This document shows positions 1 through 12,500 of a stretch of 64,000 bases of DNA, one piece after another. The stretch spans positions 4,579,795 to 4,643,794 of the forward strand of contig CAJINV010000006.1 in assembly GCA_905178155.1 (NCBI GenBank). Reading direction: 5' to 3'. The notes beneath the pieces are model-generated. The model saw only the letters and a list, made by a program, of their open reading frames with translations. It had not been told where the DNA came from and did no database searches. This DNA comes from Amoebophrya sp. A120 (taxonomy: Eukaryota; Sar; Dinophyceae; Syndiniales; Amoebophryaceae). Made by a program: the position numbers and the translations under genes. Numbering within the stretch: position 1 is the stretch's first letter; each line of letters opens with the position of its first letter.

Positions 1-49
1 TGCGGAGCTTCGCCAAGATCGGTCGCGTCGCACGCTATTGAAGAAAACC

Positions 50-165
50 GCGCGGGGCTGTGTGCATACCATTCAGGAGGGGGGCTCGTTGTGGCCATTC
101 ATTCATTCCGGAGGGGCTGCGTGCATGCCATTCATTCAAAAAGCAAGGAGGGGGGTTCGTTGTGA
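50..165. repeat. Imperfect ~60-bp tandem repeat
   Basis: Two to three degenerate units, each with GCATNCCATTCATTC-like sequence followed by a run of G and GTTCGTTGTG or similar. No coding or regulatory role can be read from it. The flanks from position 1 to about 1260 hold no convincing gene. Confidence 0.5.
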
Positions 166-199
166 TGGAAAAAAAGGCGGAACAAAGCCAAATGGCTGG

Positions 200-480
200 G
201 CTCGCTTTTCGCGTTTCGCATTTCGGGGGCGGCTTTCGCTTCTCTTTATCTCTTCTGCTAATTATTTCCCCGGTCGCTTTCTTCGCGTTTCGCGCTTCGC
301 TTTTCGTGGGTCGCTTCCGCTTTTTCTCTGCTTACTATATTCATTGTCTTGGGGCTCTTTTTGTTTTTCGTGTTTCGCATTTCGGCATCCGCCTCCCCCT
401 TCTCTTTGCTTACTATATGAGTTCTGTTATGGGTCGGCTTTGTATTTTTTTCGCTTTTCGCGTTTCGCAATTCAAGCAAG
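200..480. repeat. Degenerate pyrimidine-rich tandem repeat (TTTCGCGTTTCGC units)
   Basis: About four units of 70-90 bp, each containing a TTTTCGCGTTTCGCATTTCG-like core followed by TCTCTTT/GCTTACTATA. The open frames across it on both strands are products of this repetition, not genes. Confidence 0.6.
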
Positions 481-502
481 GAAGCCAACTTCCTCCACAC
501 TT

Positions 503-523
503 TACACAACACACACACACACA
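503..523. repeat. CA dinucleotide microsatellite
   Basis: A short (CA)n run with one interruption, in the non-coding stretch upstream of the first possible gene. Between it and 1260 I see only unremarkable sequence. Confidence 0.8.
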
Positions 524-1358
524 CCCAAGACGCCTCTCATGCTATCCCTTTCTTCTATTTTCTGTGTTCCGAAGGGATCCACCTACTAACCAGATCACGA
601 TGGGAATCCAAGTCGTTGCACTTGTTCCAGGTGAAAAAATGGTAGGTGTTTCGCTTGGAATGCTGCTTATTTGGGCTCGTGCCAACAACAACTGCCCCCT
701 CTGGTCCCAAACATCGGCCAGCTGCAACAATCTTATACTTTACTTCGGTGAAAATACATTCGCGCAACGCGCTCAGCCACTTGCTTTCACTTCGTCGTAC
801 AAGCTGCAATCGTCCCAATCGTCCGACAATTCTAATTCATCATCGCTTTCGTTTCATATCGTTAACTAGGAAGCTTTTTGCTTTCGTTCCTGACCTTGTT
901 GAAAACTGCTGGGTGTCACAGCAGTTCTTGCAGTCGTCCCGTGGAGGTTTTCTTGTTCACTTTTGGTGCGCGTCCGCGTTGTGTGTTGTCAGGTCTTGTT
1001 GCTGGTCTACTCGTGCACGACTCGTAGTAGAACAACTTGAGCTTATAATTTTTCGTGCAGGGGAACCGGTTGAAGGATAATCCTAGGTGGCTCTTTCGGT
1101 GTGTATTTTTGAATTAAAAAAACTGTCCACCACGTCCAGTTTCTCGCAGGACCATTATTTCGAGAAAGCGTATTAGACCTCAGGAGCAGAGCTGCGCACT
1201 GTTGTTCTTCATCTTCTGTGAAAGCGATATAATTTCTTCGACCAAGAAGAAGAACCAAAAATGAAGACAGCGATTGCCGCGTCGCTTGTTACCGAGGCCG
1301 GCGCGATCAACCCCCCCCCCCAGCCCGGGGTTTCTCGACGAGGCCTGGCCCCGTGCAG

Positions 1359-1673
1359 ATGGCATTCATGCAGAACAAGGTCGTGACGGAGGATAAGAAG
1401 GCGCAGGTGGGGTCGAAGGGGAAAGCTTCCACGCTGGCCATGGTCGTGCAGCAGGACAAGGCGAAAAGCAAAAAGCAGCAGGCTAAAGCCGCGGCTTCGA
1501 CGAAGGCGACGCAAGGGAAAAAGGTACTTTTATTTGTTCAACTCCTCGTCCGCGTCTCTCTGTCTGTCGTGTGAAAGAGTGGGTCCTGGACCCCCTCCTG
1601 TCCCGCACTAATTTCATATTTCTGTCCTGTTCAGATTGCGAGTAGATATAATTTTGCGCCAGCACTTTCGTGA
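1359..1673 (+). CDS. Possible small Lys/Gln/Ala-rich protein, two exons
   Basis: Exon 1 (1359-1523) encodes about 55 residues rich in K, Q and A. A GT at 1524-1525 and an AG at 1633-1634, preceded by a good pyrimidine tract (TTTCTGTCCTGTTCAG), give a 111-bp GT-AG intron. Exon 2 then adds IASRYNFAPALS and stops at 1673. The predicted product is about 67 residues and very basic, with no family I recognise. A better-placed ATG at 1261 (AAAAATGAAG context; starts MKTAIAASLVTEAGA) lies in another frame, separated by a run of 11 C. A miscounted homopolymer there would fuse it to this frame. The splice signals are the strongest evidence; the gene itself is uncertain. Confidence 0.35.
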
Positions 1674-2727
1674 TGTTAATGTTAATGTAAACCAGGTCCA
1701 GGACCTCCAGGACGCGGCATGTACAACTGATCTGTCGTGGGGTAAGTACTTCAAACAACTATATTCGACGGCGGACTGCTGCCACGGTCAGCTCTACTGT
1801 ACACCAAGTGTCTTTGGGGTGTCGGGCAGACCGGGGAGCGAGCAACAACACTACACATGTGTACGTCAATACGACGCGCCCCTCACAACGGTATGTGACG
1901 GAGCGGGTCATTTTCCAGTCCGTTCGGGCGGACGAATTGTGTCTCCGTCGGTGGACCGGCTGGGTTCCACGGCCTCCAGCGCCCCCCATCTTCATGTTGA
2001 TTATGCGGAGAATAGACCGCGGCGGCCCTGTTGTGAGTGTAGCTGTGTTTAAACTTAAAGTTGTTCTTGCAACTAGAGGAGCTGCAGCTCCGTGTCATTG
2101 TCGTCCTCGTTCATGGTGTCATATCCAAACTCGTTCCTCCTGTCCTCGTCCTATTTCTTGCTGTCGTTGTCGTTCGATGTTGATCTTCTTCGTTCACACC
2201 GAGCGCGGGCACAAAAGATACCTTGACAAGAACTTCACCCAGCGTCAGTGTTGCGTTTAATTTCCGTTCAAACTGTAAGTGGTGTGGTGTCGCAATAAAA
2301 GTTGAACAACCTCAACCTCGTCCTCCCTAGCAACGTGGGGATCGATGCAAGTTAATTTGTCCAGAATGCGTCTATATGAAAGTGTTTTCTTTGAATTTCG
2401 ACAGAGAAGCGCTTATATCTACCCGAAGATGAATCAGAACAAAGTAGATAAATGTATCACGTTGCCCCCATGTTGCACATTCTCTTTCACCCCCCCCCCC
2501 CCGATTCTTGCCTCATCGTTTGACGCATTTTTCCTATGTAGTCCCACAAATGTCGACGATGGTGCAGCAGATATGTAGGAGAAGGATGCAAAAATCATGT
2601 AAAGGCCTTTCCCATGTTAATCATGAAGGGACTTTCCTCGTGAGGACTTTTTCCGAAGGGCTCTACGCAGTACCTCCCTGCTGCTGTTTCCAGTGCTGCG
2701 CGTAAAAATCTGCAGCCCTCGACCACG
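1674..2727. other. Intergenic, no gene recognised
   Basis: Short overlapping open frames on both strands, a 13-C homopolymer near 2490 and an AATAAA at 2294-2299 that could be a polyadenylation-like signal. None is supported by composition or neighbours. Undetected 5' exons of the next gene could lie here. Confidence 0.5.
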
Positions 2728-5700
2728 ATGGGGAGTTCGTCGTGGTCTGCTTTCCTGTGGCTGAACGTGGTATCACGCTTCTCACAACCTGGTTTCAACA
2801 GCTCCGTTTCTGCCTTGCGAACAACCGGTGGACCACGAGCAGGTGCTGCAGCTCCAGAACAACATCTTCACGTCGGATCAATAGCGCATTCTGGTGGAGA
2901 TGAAAAGTCGGATGTTGATCAAGGTAGGGCAGGAGATGAGGTACTGCTTGGTACTAGCACGAGCACTACCAGGCCAAGGAGGAACACAGAAGATGGAGAT
3001 GCAGCAGTCTCAGAAATTGTACCTGGGGTTGAAGATGTCAGGGGCGTAATCAGCAATAGGTCGTTCTTGAAGAAGCGGAAAATTATAACAGCCAGCGACG
3101 AGGAACAAGGACGTAGACACTCTCCTGATAGACGGGTAGAAGTTCCTGCGGATGAAGATATCACTGGAGCAGGGCAAGCTTTTATCGAGAAAACTGCTAC
3201 AGAACGCAAAGATCATGCTAATCAGAATCAACAAGAACAACCGGAAGTAGATGAAAACTTTTCCACGTCGCGGTCGCGCCCGTTGCTGACAAGAAGGAGA
3301 ACCAGTACTACAACTACTTCGAACAATAGATCTGTACCACCTGCTTCACGAAATAGAAACCTGGCGGCTTCGGATTCAACAAAACTTTCTTTCCTCTCAA
3401 GAACAACCTCAAGAACATCGAAGCGGACGATAAGGAGTGGGGTAGCTCGTGTCACAAGCAGAAGCACAACCGAAGAACAACGACAAGAAAAGAGAAAACA
3501 AATAGTCCGACTAGAGAACACGAGCAATGCTGCTAAATCCGATCTCCCACAAGAACTTCCTCCGTGGCAGTGCAAGACCTTTGGCAGCCCGATTACGGAT
3601 CCCTGGAACGCTATGGAAGCGTCAGGATTGAAATCGTCAAAGTTGAAATAATTTCTGATGCATAAATTGCAATGCATGGAGTGCCTCTCTTGCAGGGGCG
3701 GCAAGTGAGGCCGACTCTTAGCCTGTTTGGGGTCTGCGATAGAGCTGCTAAAGTGGCCTGACAAAAGACGCCTTTGCTCCCTAAACAGCATGACAGACTG
3801 GATTTGGACGGTGCCGAAATTTGTTATGCACCGCTTAGAAATTGGGCTTGCAACTGGTATCGGTTTTATGCATGACAAACCATTTTAGCTTTGTCGCTTT
3901 CAAATCTGACACACCCATAAACGCCCCAGAATTGCAGGAGTGCCGAGATAACACCTTCGGCCCGACGGTGGTTTACACCGATGGGAGAAACACGGGAAAA
4001 ACTGGGTGCAACCAAGACGTGAACGGGGGTCAAGGAAACTGTAAATGTATCCAGGAAAAAAAATGTGTAAGTGTAACTTTGTAGGAGGAGCAGCATTACA
4101 AATTCGTTTTGCATATACAGGGAAATAATTATAAACCTGTCATGCGCAGCTAGTACAACGTGGAAACACCACGTATGAAAGTAGCCTATGACGCAGATCC
4201 AGCATGACAAGTGAAAGTGTAACAGTTTTGCACTTTCTGCATTACAGAGTTCCACTTACACAGTTTTTTTCTTGCATAAAATGCTGCGAACTGTCGGATT
4301 ACGGCAAGAGGGAGCAAATTTTGTTCAAATGTGCCGCCACACCGGTCTGCTTTGACGTCTCGGAGCAAAAAGTCCCCCACGATACTGCCAAGAAAGAATT
4401 GGACAACAATTTCCAGGAATCTATAATTCGGTTTTTGAACGAATTCAAGTTTCAAATCGGGGACATTTTGTTCACGGGCGGGGGCGAAGATAATAACAAC
4501 AAACTCGCGCCGGGTTGTTCGCAGGTAAACTCGGATGGAAAATGGGAAGAAAATTTCAATTGCCAGTGTTGCGAGTTAACGTTTGTGGGAGACAACGCCG
4601 GAAAAGGGAATGGGAGCAATAGAGGTTCCTCGACATCATCCGGTGGCACGACTCAAGATTCCCAACCACTGTCCCGAAGCACGGAAGCACCGCCTTTCGA
4701 GGTCTCTTCGTCCTCGAGCGAGGCTCCGCTGCCGTCGTCTGTAGAGGCTAGTAGTGGGGAAGGACAAACTGGCACAGCTACTCGTCCCGGAGACAGTGAC
4801 GCCAGCACCTCTCTGGAGCAAGCATCTGCAGACGATGGAACAATGACGATAGCGGAGCTCTGGACACGTGCAACCACGGACTACCTTCCGTTTTGCATCG
4901 CCGGGGCGATCTTTCTCGCGTGCTTCCTCCTCGCTTGTGTGTTGATGTGTGTCTTCTGCAAAGACGATGCTGAAAACCTCCTGGATTCGTCCTCGTCTGC
5001 CGGAGCCGGCGGGGCCGGAACAAACAAACGCGGAAAGAAAACAATTACATCAAAGAAGAACTCTAAGTGGATGACAATCTTCGACCCGGCCTCTGGCAAG
5101 CAGTACAAGGTTCCTTCAGACCAGCCGCTCCCCACGGGCGCAGTGGTGATCAGCAGAGAAGGGTCTATTCCGGGGGCACAGATGGCAGAGCAGGATGTTA
5201 GTACTTCTGAGGAAAGCAGCGCGGCGTCTTCCGCGGGTACTAGCAGGAAGAAACTAAAGGCGACTTCTTCCAGGACCGCGAACAAACAGAGTCAGAAGGG
5301 TCCGCCGGTTTCCAGTCCCAGTTTAATGTTCAACAACGCGGGAGGACAAGAAAGAACACTAAAGGGCGGGTATGGTAGTGGTCCCGGTCCTCGTGGTGCG
5401 CCTTCCCCTCCGACTACCGTTCGAGACATGCGCGGGACAATGAATATGAAACAAAGTACGTCAACCGTGATTCTTCCCGGAACTAGTACAACCCCAAGTG
5501 CTGGTACAACTACGAAAAGCAGCGCGAAAGGAGCCGGTGGCTCTTCTGTCCGGGGTGTTTCCGCAACTACCTCCTCTCCACCGCCGGGTATCGATCTGGG
5601 TAACCTCAGCAAGAAGGTACTGAGCATGATGACGACACCAACTAGTAGTGCGCAACCGTCGAAAAAGAGCAGAGTCGCCGGCTCAACTACTTCACAGCAA

Positions 5701-7443
5701 AAAGCGTCGAAGCAGGGGAAATCAAATGCAAGCCTTTCGTCGCAGATGAAAAGTACAAAGTCGACAACTGGTGCACAAGAGGTAGTTGCTGGCCCAGAAG
5801 TGGACAGCAGCGATAAAGAGGCATTTGTCACACCGTCGATGAGAAAGAGCATGACGGGGGCGCTGAGATCTGGAATGGTGCAACAACCGGATGTTGAATC
5901 AGGCCTGGTGACCTCCAAACAGCGGTCCAGTGTAGTTTCCAGTGGTCCTCGAGTCTCATCTTCCGAGGGTAGAAGTTCGGCCAGGAACATCAAGGTTGCA
6001 AAAAAGAAGAAAACAACCGAGCAGCAGCCGTCCTTGCAAAAAGGCATTTTGACCGGGATGTTTCAGAGTCTTGAGACGGCCTATGCATTGCAAAAATGTC
6101 TGGGTCTGGAAGAGTGGAACTTGTAATGCTAAGTCTGGATCGTGCAAAAATCTGTGTTGCATGAATGCCAAAAGTTGTCCTCTTTTGACCAAGTTGGGAG
6201 GAGGTTTCTCATGCAGGATAGGCACGATAGAAGTCTCACAGAATCTGTCATGCTAGGGCCTGCATTCCAAACGACATGAATCATGGAAAATCTGCATGAC
6301 AAATCTCGCAATCTCCCAGACCCAGACATTTTTGCATTTGATACGGCCCGGGAGAAAGCAAAAAGGGAGGAGAAAAAACAGAAGAAACAGAGTAAGGATT
6401 ATGTTGATAAAGGAGACCAAGGCGTATCTGTATCAGCGTACGCAGCCTCTGCGCTACCACTGGACTTAAGTGCAGCAGCTGCTCAAGCCCAAGCGGTAGA
6501 TGAAGAGCCATCCTCGATGTTAAAGTCAGGCCTTTCTAGCACATTGGAAAAGAGCAAGAAGAGTACAGTTTCAAAGGAAGTAGAAGCACGGAACAAAATG
6601 AAATCCCAAGCAGGAGGAGGATTTGAAACGATAATTTCCCAGACAGGGGAAATCGAAAGGATAAAGCCAACTGCCTCTGCCAAGGGTGTTGTTGACAACA
6701 TCGGTACTGGTTCAACTGTCGCGGTTACATCCGGCAGGGTGTCCGCTTCTAAGGCGATGTTTGAAAAACTTTCGGGAGACAAACCGGCGGCGAAAGTCCT
6801 GGTAAAAACTTCAAGCAGGAATAAGGAGATGCAGGAACAAAGGGACGACGACGGCGCTCTTGTCAGTGCTGGTGGAATTATGAATAGAACCAAGCAGAAG
6901 TCAAAGTCTTCTTCTGACGAGGGCGAAGAGAATATCGAGAGAGATGACATCATCAAACCTCCTCCAGCACCAGCGGTGAGCCAGCCCTCCGGATTTCCTC
7001 GGGCCAGCCTTGTCGCGGCGGCACTGGCGGCGCAGAAGGAGAGGGAGCAGGTTGCTGGGGGCGGAGATCTAATTGAAGGGACTACTGCTGGTGGTGACGT
7101 CGACATAACTCTAACAAGAGCAAGCCAGCAGGTGCAAGAAGGATCCTTCGGGCCGATGAAATCCTCCGGTATGCATTGCAAAAGTATCGTGCTCGTACTA
7201 ATTATTGCACACGTGCATGACTACAAATCTTCTCCCTACGGTAAAACAGCATTACAAATTCCGCTTTTCTTCTCCTTGACAAAATTTGTGATGCAATTTT
7301 TACTATATACGAGAGTACTTTTGTAGTGCATATCCGGCGGAGAAGTTCAATCCGGCGAACCGGTGGAAGAGGATGATAATACCCCAACGAGAAGAGCGCC
7401 GTCCATTGTAGTGACCGGCAACCAGCCGGTGAGTTTCGGGTGA
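2728..7443 (+). CDS. Type I membrane protein with duplicated Cys-rich ectodomain
   Basis: Unrecognised protein of about 1,243 residues in five exons: 2728-3611, 3925-4047, 4284-6081, 6349-7169, 7338-7443. The four introns are introners, and the frame is continuous across all four junctions. The N-terminus (MGSSSWSAFLWLNVV...) could be a weak signal peptide. Residues ~30-280 are polar and charged. Residues ~280-440 hold two Cys-rich repeats, each ending in CxCCEL (CKCCEL near residue 332, CQCCEL near 427) and preceded by a TDG or TGGG motif and a GC pair. A Ser/Thr-rich stalk follows, then one strong membrane helix at about 535-563 (LPFCIAGAIFLACFLLACVLM). The remaining ~680 residues are a Ser/Thr/Lys-rich cytoplasmic tail, predicted disordered. 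I infer a surface or endomembrane protein with the Cys-rich part outside. The start codon is the first in-frame ATG; an upstream exon is possible. Confidence 0.72.
3612..3919. mobile_element. Introner, family E
   Basis: TATGGAAGCGTCAGG end pairs with a CCTGACGCTTCCATA-like right end. Flanking AACGC occurs exactly on both sides. Removing it plus one flank joins PWNA to PELQ in frame. Confidence 0.85.
4048..4278. mobile_element. Introner, family C
   Basis: Starts TATCCAGGAAAAAAAATGTG and ends CAGTTTTTTTCTTGCATA. Exact flank AAATG. Splicing restores the CKC|CEL motif of the first Cys-rich repeat. Confidence 0.85.
6082..6343. mobile_element. Introner, family B
   Basis: Inner TIR ATGTCTGGGTCTGGAAG and its complement near the right end. 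Exact flank CGGCC. Joins LETA to REKA in frame. Confidence 0.88.
7170..7332. mobile_element. Introner, family A
   Basis: Left end TATGCATTGCAAAAGTATCG, right end AGTACTTTTGTAGTGCATA. Exact flank TCCGG. Joins SSG to GEVQ; the short last exon then ends at 7443. Confidence 0.85.
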
Positions 7444-8123
7444 TGGAGTCATCAACATCTAGCCGTGGTCGTGTTGGGCATGATTTTCATTTTTGTCATC
7501 TTCTACGATAACACGCACGGTAAATTTTGATTTTCGCCTTCTGCTTGAATATATTTCTGCTCATAGATCAGAGTCACACGTTAGCACAAAAATCTTTGTA
7601 TACCCGCATGATTCATGAAAAAAATACCCCACAAGATCCCCATTGAGATTGACTTTGATGAGTTTAGTACTTTTAGTACTCGACTTCCACCCTAATTCGT
7701 AATTATTTGCTCAAAGAGAATACTCACCGATGTCTGCTGCTTTGCAACAGGATACGCGGAAACAATTTCGGTATGATCACAGCATCTTTTTCGGATTGCT
7801 TGTGTAGTTTCGGTCACATGTCACAGTGAGAGTTTTCTCGTTTTCTTGCATCGGTCTGTGGTGCTCGTGCAAGAAAAGCTTCGTCGGTGAGAAAAAAACA
7901 ATTCGTAATATATTAGTGAACATACAAAGAAGAACGCCGAAGTCGGTTCGTGCACCATGTGATGCCATAGAGAAACATCGGAAACTAGAACTACAAAAGA
8001 AGCATTGTCGTCCTTATTTCTGGTGTGCGGCCAAGGCCATCGACGTCCACTATTGTCTTTGTCGTTTTCACGTACACGTACTCGTGGTCTTCTTGTACGA
8101 GTAGTTGCTATCGTTGACGTGAA

Positions 8124-8163
8124 GTAGGCAGCGTCTCCTCGTCCTCAAGCACACGTCTCTTTT
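8124..8163. repeat. Left copy of 40-bp direct repeat
   Basis: Begins GTAGGCAGCGTCTCCTCGTC and is identical over 40 bp to 9282-9321. The 15 bp upstream (TATCGTTGACGTGAA) look like a truncated family C introner end. Confidence 0.85.
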
Positions 8164-8239
8164 TAATTTTTTTTTTTTTCTCGCCGCCGCGCAGCCTCCC
8201 TTTTTGCCCCTGCGGGGCTCTAAAGTGGTAAAACTCTGG

Positions 8240-9145
8240 GAGAGGAAGCTAGTGCACAAGGTGCGAAAACTATGAGGCCCCGCCACAACATTGCGCCCCT
8301 TCAAGCCCTGAAATGGCTGCCCAATCCCTGTCCGGGCTCAAGGGCCATGATGGCTGTAAGCCGGTGGGCCAGGGCCCCGGCACTGCTGACAAGACCCGCC
8401 CACCAACGCGTCGCAACGATCGACACCGGAGATGGGCCTGTTTTAGTGAGGGAAAATGGACCATAGCATGCTGTCTAGATATGATGTTGACGGTTTTTTG
8501 GGGAATTGGAAAAATCCGAGGAAAAAATCAATGATTTGACGCCATCTCGAGGCCAAAATATGCAGATCCCACAAAAACCGTCAACACCTCATCTAGACAC
8601 CTCGCTATGGTCCATTTCCCTCCACTCAAACCGGTGCGGGCACGGGAGCGCACCTTTTGAGCAGGCAAATCGAGCATAGCGTGCTGGCTAGATGAGGCGT
8701 TGACGGTTTTTTGGTCGATTTCATGCAAAAAAGCAGGCTTCTGGAAGACCCGATCGACCATACCGTCGTGTCTAGATGAGGTGTTGACGGTTTTTGGGGT
8801 GCCGGCAAATTTTGGGCATTTTGGTACCCAAAATTTGCCCATTTCCCTCATCCTCGAAAGTGCCGCTTTTTCTTCAGTTATGGAGAAAATTTGACAAAAG
8901 GCGCCAAAAGGTCCGAGATGGAAACTTGCAAAGCCGCACAGAGCTAAACTGGCGGAAACGCCATCTAGATGCCAGCTCATAGGCCCACATGTCCGAGGTT
9001 TAGCCACGGTTCGAGGTTTGAGCGTTCTGGCCCGGATCTAAGAGCCGGCGGCGAGGAGAAGGCACGGCAGGGGGCGGCCCCGGTAGCCGAAGTCCTACGC
9101 CGTCATATTTTGTGCAGCACTAGCTAGGTCAAACCAAGCAAGCTT
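8240..9145. mobile_element. ~0.9-kb non-coding repeat element, copy 1
   Basis: Homologous, in inverted orientation, to 40566-41557. The right end reads CACTAGCTAGGTCAAAC, the complement of GTTTGACCTAGCTAGTG; the left end keeps only AGCTAGTGCAC. Four internal copies of a ~40-bp motif (TCTAGATGAGGTGTTGACGG and variants) lie at about 8460, 8567, 8676 and 8757 in mixed orientation. No transposase frame is visible, so it would be a non-autonomous element. Confidence 0.65.
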
Positions 9146-9281
9146 CGTCGCAGTCCCGCGAGAACTAATAGCGGGAATGGGTCGACTTACAAACCAAAAA
9201 CATACCTCCAGCATACACCCAAAATTTTTTCTTTCCAAAAAACTTAAAACCGTAACGTCAACACGACTTTTTCTTTCGATA

Positions 9282-9321
9282 GTAGGCAGCGTCTCCTCGT
9301 CCTCAAGCACACGTCTCTTTT
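9282..9321. repeat. Right copy of 40-bp direct repeat
   Basis: Identical to 8124-8163. Directly preceded by GACTTTTTCTTTCGATA, the right-hand end of a family C introner, so the duplication abuts an introner terminus. Confidence 0.85.
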
Positions 9322-9557
9322 GTGCAATATCATTCCAAAGACCTATATCGATCCTTGAAAAAACTAAAACAGCGCCTCAATTAAACAAACCCACACGGTT
9401 TCTTGTATATTCCCAGGAGATCATAGTTCTTTCACGACGTGTACATTGATTATTTCACAGCCAAGCGGATTATGAATATTCAAATTTCAGATTACACTTC
9501 GTCCTTAAGTAGACCTTTTGACACGGCGTAGCGGCACAGTTCTGCCTAAAGCCATCG

Positions 9558-12500
9558 ATGAGGAAAGCCCCGGTGCCCTCCGGCGGCAGCGGTGGGGATC
9601 CTGCCCGGAGTAAGCAAGCCCCGCCCTCAACCAACCGTTTCTCCGCCTCTTCGCGCCGTTTCAAGGCCGCAGCGAAAACGGCTTCCCTCGCCCGGTCTAA
9701 CACTAGTCGCGATATTGACCTGACCAACACCGGCCACGCGGTGGGCCGGAGTACTTTAGTAGGTTTTGAGGCGAAACTTCTACCCCCAGCGGGCACTTTC
9801 ACTGGAGGAGAGGCAATCAGTGACAGCGAGGAGAGTAACGTGCTGCCGGGTGTTGGTAAAGGAGAAACGAGGCAGAAAACGAATAAAACGCTACTTCTGC
9901 CACATCGGGAAATGAACCGACACTCCCCGAGAAATGTAGGTGTTTCGGACAACGAGAGCGGAGGTTCTGACAATAGATCTGCGGGGATCGGCAGTCCACG
10001 GGGAGTTTTGAACAAATCAGACACGGAGCCACTACAGAGTGGTGTTCCAGTCGTGATCACGAGGAAAGCTGCGGGCCGACAGCCTGGTGGTTATCCTCCT
10101 GCTACCGCCGCCGCGAAAGAAGATCGAGCTGTGAGCTCGTCTGAATCCAGTGCGGCCCCCGCCGCGCCAGGAAGCGGAAATACACCGCGGAGAGGTGGAC
10201 CTGCGTCGCAGCAACAGCAACCGCAAATGGGGATCCCAAAAATCCGGATAGAAGACACTTCGGTGGTCAACAAGAGCACTTATAAGCAAGGAGCGGCTGC
10301 GGCCCCTACTGCTGCTACAACTAGCAGCGCAGAAGTTCCTAGCAAAGCATCAACGACTTCTACTCCCAGAGGAGGTGTGCTAGGTACAACTACGAATACG
10401 AACAAGCCTAAACCCGGTACCAGTACTGGTCCCCCACAGCGCCTGCAAACCGCGGACGCCTTTTCGGGTAAAGCCGCCGCGGCTTTGGTGGGGAAAAAAG
10501 ACAAAAGTCCGGCGGATCGAAGGAAAGCGGCGGCGGGAGGTGGGACAAGTAGTGGTAGTTCTACTTTGACGGTTCCAAAAGCGCAACAACCGAAGCCGGC
10601 GGCGATAGTGAAACGGGCAGATACAGATTCGAAAGCATCAGGTTCTGGTTCGAAAACAACTTTGCCTGTAAATAAGAGTGGCGCGACAGCACAAAAAGAA
10701 ACCAAAAATAGTAGCCTGCTTCCACCGGCGAAGGCACAGGCTGGCGTGCCGAATAAAACGAGTGCCTCGGCCGGCGGGCCTGTTGCTGCTCCAAAAATGA
10801 CCACAGTCGAGTCTCCTTCTAACGCAACCGCGACTTCAAAATCCCCGGTCGCTGCCGCCGCGAATTTGCCGGCTTCAAGGACCAGAGCAATTTCGCGTGA
10901 AGCGAGAGCTGCAGCTTCATCCCCATCTGCGTCGAAGGAGGCGACGGTTGCCCCACCTGCATCTTCATCACAGATGGTCCCAGAAGATAGTGCAGGTGAT
11001 GTTGTTGAAAATGAGGCTCCTGCACAACAAGACGAGGATCCCGCTCCAGTCGTCACCCTGGACCAACAGTCCTATGCCGCTGCCATGGGTGACGCAGAGG
11101 AGCCGTACTTTGTGCCCATGATGTCCTCGGAGAAACCAGATCTGGTCGAAAAGGGAAAGTTTTTGGTTCTATCCGGCAGAACTATCGTGAACCACATGGG
11201 AGTATCAAATGCAAAAATGTCTGGGTCTGGAAGATTCTGAGATTTGTCATGCATGTTTTGCATGACCCAGGATGTCTGTAATGCACGGCCGCGCATCACA
11301 GATTTTGAGAGGGCTTCCTGATGCCTACTCCGCATGGCAAACGCCCTCCCCGCGTGGCACAAACTAGACTCCTCTTGCTGGTCATGCAATACAGATTTTT
11401 CTAGAGTCCAAAGTTAGCATCACAAGAAGTTTCAATCTTCCAGACCCAGACATTTTTACATTTGATAGGGAGACGTTTTCGACATGCAGCACCACTTCGA
11501 CAGAGACGACTTTCTATATGAGAGTGCACAACTCCCCCTCTCCCTCATTTGTCATGCAAAATTTCAAATCCACCCTTTGCCTGTTAGCACTGTTTCTTGC
11601 ATGACAGATTCCGGAATCCAAAACAGCACTACAGTCCTCTAGGAATTTGCCATGCAAAAGCTGCATCTTTGCCAGCGCTTGTGTTGCTGTTCATGCAACA
11701 CAAATGAGGGGGAGCAGGGGGAGTTCACTCTCATACTTTGCTCGAAAAAGTGAAGAACCAGGAGCGGGCGAGGCAAGCGAAAAAGGAGTTGAAGGATTTG
11801 CAGAAGCAACTTTTAGTCGCGACCACACGCGAGGGGGAGGACGGCCAGTCGAAAATTGTCTTTATCGCGAACAACGTGAACGCCGAGCAGATCCAGTCGG
11901 ATGAATCCGTGGAACCGGTGTTGGAAGTGGATGTGGTGGGGAAAAATTACACCAGAGAACCGTTTTACTCCAATTCCAAATCGAGTACCGGTCAGGGCGG
12001 CGGGGGCTCGAAGGGGTCGGTGAGATCGGGTGATTTCGGGATGATGAACCACACGAGAGGGGGATATCAAGATGCGGGACTTACTGCTTCTGAAGACGCA
12101 ACAGCAACAGCAGCAGCTCCGCAACAGAAATCCTATCTCCCCGCCCACCTAACGGCGAAGCAGGAGGTGCAGAATCTTTTCCGGAATAACAAGGAATCGA
12201 AGAAAGAGCAGGAAATATTGAAGCACCATAGAGAACAAGATAAAATGGCTCTACAAACAAGCAACCTGCTCAACTATCCCTCGGATTACGCGGATTCTGA
12301 TGAATCCGAGTCTAACGTCCCGCACCACTTCCTCATTGACGACCGTCTTGCGGTCCAGGAACAACGGAATTCCATTCCGGGCCCGATCGGCTGGCAGAAG
12401 AAAAAATCGATAGTCGACGCCGGGAAATTATCGCGAGTGGAATTAGCACAGAGGATCGCGACGGGCAGTTTCGAGACAAATTTGGACACCAGTGCGTTAT

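Larger units (their letters stand above)
7444..9557. other. Intergenic / 5' UTR region with nested insertion
   Basis: No supported coding sequence. The middle is occupied by a repeat element lying between two 40-bp direct repeats, described separately. The last ~230 bp before the next ATG is AT-rich and could be 5' UTR. Confidence 0.6.

Noticed and set aside
3228-3878. 216-codon minus-strand open frame, and many similar frames opposite the genes (e.g. 5292-6047, 10280-11056, 27101-28135)
   Set aside because: They mirror Ser/Thr/Lys-rich coding sequence of the + strand and run through introners without respecting their ends; no domain or splice pattern supports them.
6101-6126. Recurring peptide MSGSGR and similar ends on many open frames
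   Set aside because: It is the translation of the family B introner TIR and not a protein motif.
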